Of a stretch of DNA of 64,000 bases, positions 44,834-53,397 are shown in pieces; the stretch's first letter is position 1; each line of letters opens with the position of its first letter. The notes under the pieces are model-generated. The model searched no databases and had not been told where the DNA came from. It worked only from the letters and a program-made list of their open reading frames with translations. Location of the stretch: assembly GCA_963743705.1 (NCBI GenBank), contig CAVUQS010000020.1, forward strand, positions 62,001 through 126,000, given 5' to 3'. The position numbers and the translations under genes were made by a program. This DNA is from PALSA-243 sp963743705. Its GTDB lineage: Bacteria > Acidobacteriota > Terriglobia > Bryobacterales > Bryobacteraceae.

Positions 44834-46444
44834 TCATTGCGGCGTTTTTTCGATGTGGAACCAATCGTAGTCGGCGTAGCCGTTTTCCGGCGCGGCGCCG
44901 CCGGCGCGGAGGGCGAATAAGCCCACTTTGGCGCCGATCCAGCGGCCTTTCTTGGCCTGGAAGGGCTCGCCGATGGGTTCGAAACGGGCGCCGTCGGCGC
45001 TATAGCTGAATTGGCACATGGCGTTCCCAGTGACTTGCACGCGGAAATAGAGATCGGGGCCGGTTATGGATTGGGCCGAGGTCTCGCGCTCAGGAGCGCC
45101 GGTATCGGCGCGCTTGCAGACGGTTTGCGAGACCGAAAGGCCATCGCCTTTCTTCTTTACGGATACGTAGGCGTAGTCAGAACCCATGACGATAAGGCCG
45201 GTCTTGTCGCTGTCGGTGAGGGCGTGGAAGGCCACCCTCGCGGTGGTTACGAATTCGGGCGCAGGGAACTTTTGCAGCAGCAGATTCGGTACGTCCCAGA
45301 GATTTCGCGCCGTTTCCAACATCGGAATGGCAAAGATACGCAATGTGCCTAGAGCCGGCGCGGGAAAAGCCCAGCCGGGTTTGGGATTCGCCTGCCATTG
45401 CCACTGCAAGCCGAGCGCAGCGCCGTTGAATTCGTCCGATTCCTGCGGCGTCATGATCGGATAGGCGCCGGCAGTGGCCGGCTTCTTGTGAGTGAGCACG
45501 GGCTCACCGTTATCGCCCATTACCGGCCAGTCATCCACCCATTTCATCGGCTGTAAGTGGAGAATGCGGCCGTAGGCGTCCTTATCCTGGAAGTGCAGGA
45601 ACCAGGATTCGCCGGCCGGCGTGTCCACCCAGGCGCCCTGATGCGGACCATTGATCGTCGTCTTGCCTTGCGACAAGACGACGCGGCGCTCATAAGGTCC
45701 GTAAATGTGACGCGAGCGCAGGACTAACTGCCATCCCGTGGGCACGCCGCCCGCGGGCGCGAAGATATAGTAATAGCCGTTGCGCTTATAAAATTTAGGA
45801 CCTTCGACGGTGGGGTCTTGCGCGTGGCCATCGAAGACGATGACGCCGTCGTCGAGCAGCCTGGTTCCGTCGGGGCTCATTTTGCTCACGAGGAGCGTGC
45901 TCTTGATGCCCGACCGGCTGGCAGCAACTCCGTTGACAAGATAGGCGGCGCCGTCGTCATCCCAAAGCGGGCAAGGGTCAATCCAACCTTTGGCGTCTTT
46001 GATCAGCAGCGGCGCGGACCAGGGTCCGGCCGCGTTTTTCGCCTTCACCATGTAAATGCCGTAGTCGGGGTCGGGATAGAAAATGTAGAACTCGCCGGCG
46101 TGATAGCGGATCGAAGGCGCCCATGCGCCGTTGCCGTGCTGCGTCTTGCTGAAGGCTTCGTAAGGCGGCTGCGCCGCGTAAACGTGCGCCACGATTTCCC
46201 AATTGACGAGGTCTTTGGAGTGCAGAATGGGCAGTCCGGGCACGGCGTCGAAGCTGGAGGAGACCAGATAGTAATCGTCGCCGACGCGGACAGCGTCGGG
46301 ATCGGAATAATCGGCGTAGAGAATAGGATTCTTGTAAGTGCCATCGCCACGATCGGCTACCCAGACCTTCGAGACGTAGGGCTTGGGCGGTTGAGCGAAG
46401 AGAGCGGAAACCAGTAGGATAAGTAAGGTGGACAGCCGGCGCAC
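44834..46444 (-). CDS. Glycoside hydrolase family 43 enzyme, exported
   Basis: Five-bladed beta-propeller hydrolase of 536 residues, probably acting on arabinan or xylan side chains. The signal peptide is 'MRRLSTLLILLVSALFAQ'. The catalytic base is likely D48 in 'ILYADYSDPDAVRVGDDYYL', the pKa-modulating Asp is in 'IDPCPLWDDDGAAYLVNG' and the acid is the Glu in 'VEGPKFYKRNGYYYIF'. A C-terminal jelly-roll domain of about 190 residues follows from near 340 ('NGAALGLQWQWQANPKPGWA'), the beta-sandwich often fused to GH43 xylosidases. The start is GTG, directly after the stop codon of the tag gene, so translation may be coupled. Confidence 0.9.
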   Translation of the reverse strand: MRRLSTLLILLVSALFAQPPKPYVSKVWVADRGDGTYKNPILYADYSDPDAVRVGDDYYLVSSSFDAVPGLPILHSKDLVNWEIVAHVYAAQPPYEAFSKTQHGNGAWAPSIRYHAGEFYIFYPDPDYGIYMVKAKNAAGPWSAPLLIKDAKGWIDPCPLWDDDGAAYLVNGVAASRSGIKSTLLVSKMSPDGTRLLDDGVIVFDGHAQDPTVEGPKFYKRNGYYYIFAPAGGVPTGWQLVLRSRHIYGPYERRVVLSQGKTTINGPHQGAWVDTPAGESWFLHFQDKDAYGRILHLQPMKWVDDWPVMGDNGEPVLTHKKPATAGAYPIMTPQESDEFNGAALGLQWQWQANPKPGWAFPAPALGTLRIFAIPMLETARNLWDVPNLLLQKFPAPEFVTTARVAFHALTDSDKTGLIVMGSDYAYVSVKKKGDGLSVSQTVCKRADTGAPERETSAQSITGPDLYFRVQVTGNAMCQFSYSADGARFEPIGEPFQAKKGRWIGAKVGLFALRAGGAAPENGYADYDWFHIEKTPQ

Positions 46445-47020
46445 TTACTGAACCTCGCGGTATCGAAAACAACTTACTAAGTGATCGTTGACCATGCCGG
46501 TGGCTTGCATAAAGGCGTAGCAGATGGTGGATCCGACGAAAGTGAAGCCGCGGCGGACCAGGTCTTTGCTCATAGCGTCGGATTCGGTGGTACGGGCCGG
46601 GAGCTCCTGCATTTTGCGCCGGTGATTCTGTAGAGGCTTCCCGCCGGTGAATTGCCAGATATAGGCGTCGAAGCTGCCGAATTCCTTCTGTATGGCGAGG
46701 AAAGCCGCGGCGTTGCGCACGGCGGCATTCACCTTGAGACGGTTGCGAACGATGCCTTCATTGGCGAGCAGTGCGGCGATTTTATCGGCGTCGTAGCGAG
46801 CCACTTTGCGTGGATCGAAACGGTCGAAAGCAGCGCGGTAAGCGGGACGTTTCTTGAGGATCGTGATCCAGCTCAGACCCGCCTGCGCGCCTTCGAGGAT
46901 GAGAAGTTCGAACAGCGCGCGGTCGTCATGCAGCGGCTTGCCCCATTCCGCGTCGTGGTAGGCGATGGAGAGTTCGTCGGTCGCCCAGGCGCAGCGCGTC
47001 AGAGTAGTTTTGGAAGGCAA
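46445..47020 (-). CDS. tag: DNA-3-methyladenine glycosylase I
   Basis: Base-excision enzyme that removes 3-methyladenine, 191 residues, the normal size for Tag. The zinc ligands are visible: C10 in 'TRCAWA', H22 in 'AYHDAEWG', H180 and C184 in 'NDHLVSCFRY'. 'EWGKPLHDDRALFELLILEG' and 'GLSWITILKKRPAYRAAFD' are signature segments. Together with the AlkA-type protein at 37954 this gives two unrelated alkylation-repair glycosylases within 9 kb. The gene runs into the GH43 gene without a gap. Confidence 0.95.
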   Translation of the reverse strand: MPSKTTLTRCAWATDELSIAYHDAEWGKPLHDDRALFELLILEGAQAGLSWITILKKRPAYRAAFDRFDPRKVARYDADKIAALLANEGIVRNRLKVNAAVRNAAAFLAIQKEFGSFDAYIWQFTGGKPLQNHRRKMQELPARTTESDAMSKDLVRRGFTFVGSTICYAFMQATGMVNDHLVSCFRYREVQ

Positions 47021-47059
47021 AGAGGGCTCCAGAGGGCGATTGTAGCGTGGCGCGCCGGG

Positions 47060-47512
47060 CTAGAGGAAGCGATCGAAAACGGCGGTCTCAAAGGCTTCTA
47101 CGCGCTCGAAGATGGCGTCGTTAGTGATCAGGGCAGTGACGCCGCCTTTGATCGCCGTTGCGGCTTGCAATGCGTCGGGCGCGTGCAAGCGGTGCCTGGC
47201 GCGAATGCCCGCGGCGATATCGGCGATTTCGAGGGTAGGCGCGATCCATTCCAGATGGGGATAAACGCTCAACAATGCGTAGTATTCGTCGGCGCATTTC
47301 TGGCTCGCATCGCGATAGGGCTGTACCAGCAACTCCATCATGGTGATGGTGGAGGTAACGGCCGATCGGCTGGGGCGCTCGATCCATTCGAATACGATTT
47401 CGGCAAGCGCCACGTATTTCGGATTGGCTTCGAGCTGATAAATGAAGATGCTGGTGTCGAGAGCGATGCGGTGGTGGTTTTGCAAAAACGCCCGGAGATC
47501 GGTTACTCCCAA
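47060..47512 (-). CDS. vapC: PIN-domain ribonuclease toxin, VapC family
   Basis: Mg-dependent ribonuclease toxin of 150 residues. The PIN acidic residues are seen in 'IALDTSIFIYQL' (Asp), 'ITMMELLVQP' (Glu), 'LHAPDALQAATAI' (Asp) and 'LITNDAIFERV' (Asp). It overlaps the upstream antitoxin gene by ten bases, the usual order and overlap in VapBC operons. The antitoxin should bind and silence it; the target is probably tRNA or rRNA. Confidence 0.9.
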   Translation of the reverse strand: MGVTDLRAFLQNHHRIALDTSIFIYQLEANPKYVALAEIVFEWIERPSRSAVTSTITMMELLVQPYRDASQKCADEYYALLSVYPHLEWIAPTLEIADIAAGIRARHRLHAPDALQAATAIKGGVTALITNDAIFERVEAFETAVFDRFL

Positions 47513-47724
47513 CTGCTGCGTTCCTTACGAAGGTAGTCGGGCGGATAGGCGCCGCCGGCCAATCCACGAATGGCGGAATGATACTTGGCTGGCTTTCGCA
47601 GCATGATCACGCTTTCACCGCGCACGACCACCAGGATTTTGTCGCCCGCTTTGATGTGCAGCGCTTCGCGCGCTTCGCGCGGAATCACGATCTGGTTTTT
47701 GGAGGAAAGCGTGGCTTCATTCAT
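47503..47724 (-). CDS. vapB: AbrB/MazE-fold antitoxin, VapB family
   Basis: A 73-residue antitoxin. The N-terminal swapped-hairpin DNA-binding domain is 'ATLSSKNQIVIPREAREALH' followed by 'IKAGDKILVVV'. The C-terminal 20 residues ('AYPPDYLRKERSSWE') would block the VapC active site. The gene begins directly after an inverted repeat at 47725-47753, so it is probably autoregulated. Confidence 0.9.
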   Translation of the reverse strand: MNEATLSSKNQIVIPREAREALHIKAGDKILVVVRGESVIMLRKPAKYHSAIRGLAGGAYPPDYLRKERSSWE

Positions 47725-47753
47725 CGCTTTACATTATAGCGAAAAGTAAAGCG
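47725..47753 (-). promoter_or_regulatory. vapBC promoter and operator with inverted repeat
   Basis: Two perfect 8-base arms, CGCTTTAC and GTAAAGCG, are 13 bases apart. Between them the reverse strand carries TATAAT. One arm touches the vapB ATG and the other touches the aldehyde dehydrogenase stop codon. The start site would fall inside the arm next to the ATG, so the message may be leaderless. VapBC binding here would hide the -10 box. Confidence 0.7.
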
Positions 47754-49219
47754 CTACGCCAAGCCGCCCATGCAGATGTACTTGAGGTTCTGAAATTCGG
47801 CCATGCCCTGACGGCCGCCTTCGCGGCCGATGCCCGACTCCTTCACGCCGCCGAAGGGGGCGACTTCGGTAGAGATGATGCCTTCGTTGACGCCCACCAT
47901 GCCGTATTCCAACGCTTCGCTGACGCGCCAGATGCGGCCGACGTCGCGGGCGTAAAGATATGCCGCGAGCCCGAACGGGGTGTCGTTGGCGAGGCGGATG
48001 GCTTCGGCTTCGTCACGGAAGCGGAAGAGCGGGGCGACCGGCCCGAAAGTCTCTTCGTTGGCCATTTTCATAGCGGGCGTGACGCCGGTGATGACGGTCG
48101 GCTCGAAGAAAGTTCCGCCGAGCGCGTGGCGCTTGCCGCCGATTACTACATGCGCGCCTTTCGAGAGGGCGTCGTGAATGTGGTCCTCAACCTTGTCTAC
48201 GGCGCGCTGGTTGATCAAGGGGCCTTGCTCGGAGTTTCCGGTTTCAGCCGCACCGACGTTCAGGCGCGCGGCGGCGGCGGCGAGTTTTTCGGCGAAGGCG
48301 TCGTAGACGCCGTCTTGAACCAGGATGCGGTTGGCGCAGACGCAGGTTTGGCCCGAGTTGCGGAATTTCGATTGCATCGCGCCGGTGACGGCGGCATCGA
48401 GATCGGCGTCGTCGAAAACCAGGAAGGGCGCGTTGCCCCCGAGCTCAAAAGAGACGCGCTTGAGGGTCGCGGCTGATTCCTGCATCAGGCGCTTGCCAAC
48501 GGCGGTCGAGCCGGTGAATGAGATTTTGCGGACGCGCGCGTCGCGCATCCAGGCGCCGGCGACTTCCGGCGCGCGGTCGCGCGAGGCAGTGACGATGTTG
48601 ATGACGCCGGCGGGAATCCCGGATTCCTCGGCCAGCGCGGCCATCGCCAGCGCCGTGAGCGGCGTATCTTCGGCGGGCTTCGGCGACCACCGTGCATCCG
48701 GCAGCCAGGGCGGGCGCGATTTTGCGCGTGAGCATCGCCAACGGGAAGTTCCAGGGCGTAATGGCGGCGGCGACGCCGACCGGTTCCTTCACCACGAGGA
48801 GCTTACGGCCGCGCACGGGCTCGGGGATGGTCTCGCCATAGGAGCGCTTGGCCTCTTCGGCGAACCACTCGACAAACGACGCTGCGTAGGTTACCTCGCC
48901 GCGGCTTTCGGCCAGCGGCTTGCCCTGCTCGAGCGAGATCAAACGCGCGAGATCCTCGCGGTTGGCCATGAGCGCGTTGAACCATACGCGCAGCGCGGCG
49001 GAACGCTCCTTGGCAGTGCGCGATTTCCACTCGGGGAATGCGCGATCCGCGGCGTCCACAGCGGCTTGGGCTTCGGTTGGGCCGCAATCGGGGACGCAGG
49101 AAAGCTGGCGATCCATTAGCGGGGTTGGTGACGGCGAAGCAGCGGCCATCGGCGGCGGCGATCCGCGCGCCTCCGATAATCGTGCGGTTGAGGATGAGAT
49201 CTTCGCGTTCGAGTTTCAT
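47754..49219 (-). pseudogene. NAD(P)-dependent aldehyde dehydrogenase (succinate-semialdehyde type), two frame breaks
   Basis: An aldehyde dehydrogenase that oxidises an aldehyde to an acid. The start at 49219 gives 'MKLEREDLILNRTIIGGARI' and 'CFAVTNPANG'. Near 49103-49112 the match moves to another frame ('LSCVPDCGPTEAQAAVDAAD' to 'LAAGCTVVA'). Near 48679-48684 it moves again ('KPAEDTPLTALAMAALAEES' to the end). The catalytic part has 'FELGGNAPFLVFDDAD' and the cysteine in 'NSGQTCVCANR'. The length of 1466 bases is 3n+2, consistent with two extra bases; the corrected protein has about 487 residues, right for this family. It starts just after ispF. Succinate-semialdehyde dehydrogenase is the nearest guess. 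Confidence 0.85.
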
Positions 49220-49220
49220 G

Positions 49221-49700
49221 TCAGTCCCTGCTCAGGGTGACGATCGCCTGGGCTTCCGCCGAGCGGCCTTCCCCGACGGGGCCTACGCGCTCGGCTGTCT
49301 TGAATTTTACCGACACGGCTTCGAGCGGAAGGCCGAGCGTGTCGGCGAGTTGTTCGCGAATAGACAAACGGTAGTCTTTGAGCTTGGGCCTCTCGAGGAT
49401 CACCGTGGAATCCACGTTGACGATGGAGTAGCCTTCCGCTTCCGCCAGCCGCATGGCGTGGCGCAGGAAGATGAGGCTGTCGCAGCCTTTCCAGCGCGGG
49501 TCGGTGTCGGGGAAGTGCATGCCGATGTCCCCCAGCGCTGCCGCGCCCAGGATGGCGTCGGTGATGGCGTGTGAGAGCACGTCTGCGTCTGAGTGGCCTT
49601 CCAGGCCGAATTCGCAAGGGACGGTCACGCCGCCGAGAATCAGCGGGCGTCCGGGAGCGATGCGGTGGTTATCCCAGCCGAGTCCGGTGCGGATGGTCAT
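49221..49700 (-). CDS. ispF: 2-C-methyl-D-erythritol 2,4-cyclodiphosphate synthase
   Basis: Enzyme of the MEP isoprenoid pathway, 159 residues, a homotrimer by family. Metal ligands D10, H12 and H44 lie in 'LGWDNHRIAPGRPLILGG' and 'GHSDADVLSHAITDAILG'. 'DIGMHFPDTDPRWKG' and 'KFKTAERVGPVGEGRSAEAQ' are the other signatures. The ATG shares one base with the ispD stop codon. The next step after IspD is IspE, which is not in the window. Confidence 0.96.
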   Translation of the reverse strand: MTIRTGLGWDNHRIAPGRPLILGGVTVPCEFGLEGHSDADVLSHAITDAILGAAALGDIGMHFPDTDPRWKGCDSLIFLRHAMRLAEAEGYSIVNVDSTVILERPKLKDYRLSIREQLADTLGLPLEAVSVKFKTAERVGPVGEGRSAEAQAIVTLSRD

Positions 49701-50425
49701 TAGCGATTGGCGGTGAGGTTGGCCAGGAAGAGATTGGCGAGATCCATGTCGCCTGGCTTGGTGATCTTGATGTTGCGATCGCTGCCGAGCACTACGCTCA
49801 CCTCGATATCGAGGCGTTCGACGAGGCTGGATTCATCGGTGCCGGTGAAACCATCCTGCTGGGCGGCAGCGAAGGCGCGCTTGAGCAGTTCGTAATGGAA
49901 AACCTGCGGTGTTTGGGCGAGCACCAACTTCTCGCGCTGCAAGGTGCCGCGGATTTTGACGTGGCCCGTGCCTTGCGTGACCTGCTTGACGGTATCGACC
50001 ACCGGAACGCCGACGATCGCGGCGCCTGTGGCGGCGGCTTCGTCGAAGACCTTGCCGATGGTTTCGACATCGATGAACGGGCGGACGGCGTCATGCACCG
50101 CGACCAGTTCGGTATCCGGCGGGAGCGAGGCGAGCGCGTTGGCTACGGACTGCTGCCGGCTATTTCCGCCTTCCACCACGCGTACACGGCCGGCGGGAAC
50201 TTCTCCGGCGAGCATCTCGGAAACCCAACCCATGTCTTCGGCGCGGGTGGCGATGACGATTTCACGGACGCGATCGATGCCCGCAAACTTGCGCACGGTG
50301 TGCGCCAGAATGGGCGAGCCGTCGAGCAACATGAACTGTTTACGGCTGGTGCCGGTCTTTTCGGCGGCGGCGCGGCCCATCCGCGTCCCCAGGCCCGCGG
50401 CGGGCAATATAACGGCGGCTTGCAT
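49700..50425 (-). CDS. ispD: 2-C-methyl-D-erythritol 4-phosphate cytidylyltransferase
   Basis: MEP-pathway enzyme that joins CTP and MEP, 241 residues. The nucleotide-binding start is 'ILPAAGLGTRMG' with the lysine K29 in 'SRKQFM'. Other signatures are 'VVEGGNSRQQSVANAL', 'VAVHDAVRPFI' and 'TDESSLVERL'. It sits between the PIN/TRAM gene (six bases upstream) and ispF (one-base overlap). Confidence 0.96.
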   Translation of the reverse strand: MQAAVILPAAGLGTRMGRAAAEKTGTSRKQFMLLDGSPILAHTVRKFAGIDRVREIVIATRAEDMGWVSEMLAGEVPAGRVRVVEGGNSRQQSVANALASLPPDTELVAVHDAVRPFIDVETIGKVFDEAAATGAAIVGVPVVDTVKQVTQGTGHVKIRGTLQREKLVLAQTPQVFHYELLKRAFAAAQQDGFTGTDESSLVERLDIEVSVVLGSDRNIKITKPGDMDLANLFLANLTANR

Positions 50426-50431
50426 TTGAAG

Positions 50432-51511
<1,080 letters not shown>

Positions 51512-51638
51512 GAATACACCCCCTTTGGGACGGGTGAAACCTAATTAATATCGCTGCTTATGTACAAGGAGCAGCCTTAATGCCGCGCCAAGAGTATACC
51601 ATCGAACTCGGATGCTGAACTGTCGCGCTTAGCGCAAT

Positions 51639-53315
51639 TTATTCGGTCTTGGCGAAACGTTTGAAGAAACTGTCCTTGTTCCACTCCGGCCGGGCGGCGT
51701 CGTTGGCCACCCGCTCGAGCAAAGTGGCGATCACGCGGTCGAACTTGGCCGCGGCCGCCTTGTCGACGGGCTGCTTCAGATCGTCGTTTTGTTTGTGATA
51801 GATATCGCGCACCCACGTGCGGCGGGTTGTCTCGTCGGAAGAGCCTTTTTCGTAACCGAATTTAAACGCAAGGGCGGGAATCCCCTGGCGGATGAAGCTA
51901 TATTGATCGCTGCGAATGAAGCGGTTCTGCTCCGGTTCCTGGTCGGGCTGCACTTTGACGCCGAGGCTTTCGGCAGCAATGCGGACCTGCTCGCCGAGGC
52001 TCGATTCGGTCAATCCCTGCACTTCAATCACTTTCAGCGGGTAAAGCGGCAGGAACATATCCAGGTTGATGTCCGCCACGATGGATTCTCGCGGAACGGT
52101 GGGGTGAGCGGCGAAATAGCGCGAACCGAGCTCGCCTTTCTCTTCGCCGGCCAGCGCGATGAAGACCACCGAACGCTTGAGCTTGACCTTCGACGACGCC
52201 ATAATCCGCGCGATTTCGAGCACCGAGGCAACTCCGGACGCGTCATCCATGGCCCCGTTGAAAATTGTGTCGCCGTTCAGGGCGCGGCCGACGCCCAGGT
52301 GATCGAGATGCGCGGACATGATCACGTATTCGTTCTTCAGCTTTTTATCGGACCCAGGGAGGACGCCCACCACGTTGGGCGCCTCGAATGGCTCGAGCTT
52401 CAGGGCGGCCTTGGAGCGCAGGGCGCCCTTGAGGTCGAAAGCTGGCATGGGTTCGTTGGCGCGCGCCGCCTTCTGCAGTTCCTCAAGCGTGTGTCCCGAC
52501 CCGGCCAGGAGCTTTTCGGCGCCGCGGTTGGTCAGCGTGAGCGAAACCTGTTGGCCGGTGGACTCCTGCAGGCTTGGGTCGGCCAGAGCTACGGATGGCG
52601 GGGTGGGTCCGCGGCCGCCGCGGCCTCCGGCGGCCGGTGCAGCGGCGGCCGGGGGATTTTCGGCGGCTGCGTTGCCACCTGCCGGCGCGGCGCCGTTCCC
52701 GCCTCCATTGCCCGCACCGTTTCCGCCGCGTCCACCCGCGTTGATGGTGGCGATGCCGATGGCGCCGGCGCGCTTCAAAGCCGCCCATCGTTCACCGGCC
52801 GATTGATAATGCGACATCAGATTTCCGGGTACGCCGGGGACCTGTCCGCCGCTGAAATAGACCGCCACCTTGCCGTGGAGGTCAACGCCCTTCAGGTCGT
52901 CAATGTTGTTTTCCGGGATGACGAACGCGTGGCCCACGAACGCCATGGGCGCTTCCACGGAAGGCGCCAGATCGGCGCGATTGCTCATGCCTGCGTCAGC
53001 CCCTAGAGCGAGCGGCTCGGGCGCGCCGTCGCGCACCAGCTCCAGGCTGGATTGATCGGTGACCAGCGAGCGCCACTCGAATTGGATCGGCTGCAGGTAG
53101 GCCGAGGTTCCGCCCGGCTTGAGGCCGATGCGTTCGAACTCGCCCGAAACATATTCGACAGCTTTCCGGTAGCCATCTTTGCCGACCTCGCGGCCCTCCA
53201 ACTTGTCGTCGGCGAGGAATGAAACATGGGCCCACCAGCGATTGCCCTCCGCGACATAGTCCACCGCCGCGAAAAGAGATACGGCGGCAAAAAGGAGACC
53301 GGCAAATCTTTTCAT
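51639..53315 (-). CDS. M28-family metallopeptidase with protease-associated insert, exported
   Basis: Zinc aminopeptidase-type protein of 558 residues with signal 'MKRFAGLLFAAVSLFAAVDY'. An insert between about 125 and 300 resembles the protease-associated domain ('FVGHAFVIPENNIDDLKGVD', 'VDLHGKVAVYFSG') and includes a glycine/asparagine/alanine-rich stretch of about 45 residues. The M28 ligands follow: 'SAHLDHLGVG' (His), 'DDASGVASVLEIARIM' (Asp), 'LAGEEKGELGSRYF' (Glu, Glu). It lies divergent from the permease gene. Probable role: release of amino acids from peptides outside the inner membrane. Confidence 0.9.
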   Translation of the reverse strand: MKRFAGLLFAAVSLFAAVDYVAEGNRWWAHVSFLADDKLEGREVGKDGYRKAVEYVSGEFERIGLKPGGTSAYLQPIQFEWRSLVTDQSSLELVRDGAPEPLALGADAGMSNRADLAPSVEAPMAFVGHAFVIPENNIDDLKGVDLHGKVAVYFSGGQVPGVPGNLMSHYQSAGERWAALKRAGAIGIATINAGGRGGNGAGNGGGNGAAPAGGNAAAENPPAAAAPAAGGRGGRGPTPPSVALADPSLQESTGQQVSLTLTNRGAEKLLAGSGHTLEELQKAARANEPMPAFDLKGALRSKAALKLEPFEAPNVVGVLPGSDKKLKNEYVIMSAHLDHLGVGRALNGDTIFNGAMDDASGVASVLEIARIMASSKVKLKRSVVFIALAGEEKGELGSRYFAAHPTVPRESIVADINLDMFLPLYPLKVIEVQGLTESSLGEQVRIAAESLGVKVQPDQEPEQNRFIRSDQYSFIRQGIPALAFKFGYEKGSSDETTRRTWVRDIYHKQNDDLKQPVDKAAAAKFDRVIATLLERVANDAARPEWNKDSFFKRFAKTE

Positions 53316-53397
53316 AGAGACCAGTTATAGCATTCCGGCCGCAATATTTTGATGTCCCGTACGCTCCCGATTTGAATTTGATAATCTGGCTCAAACC

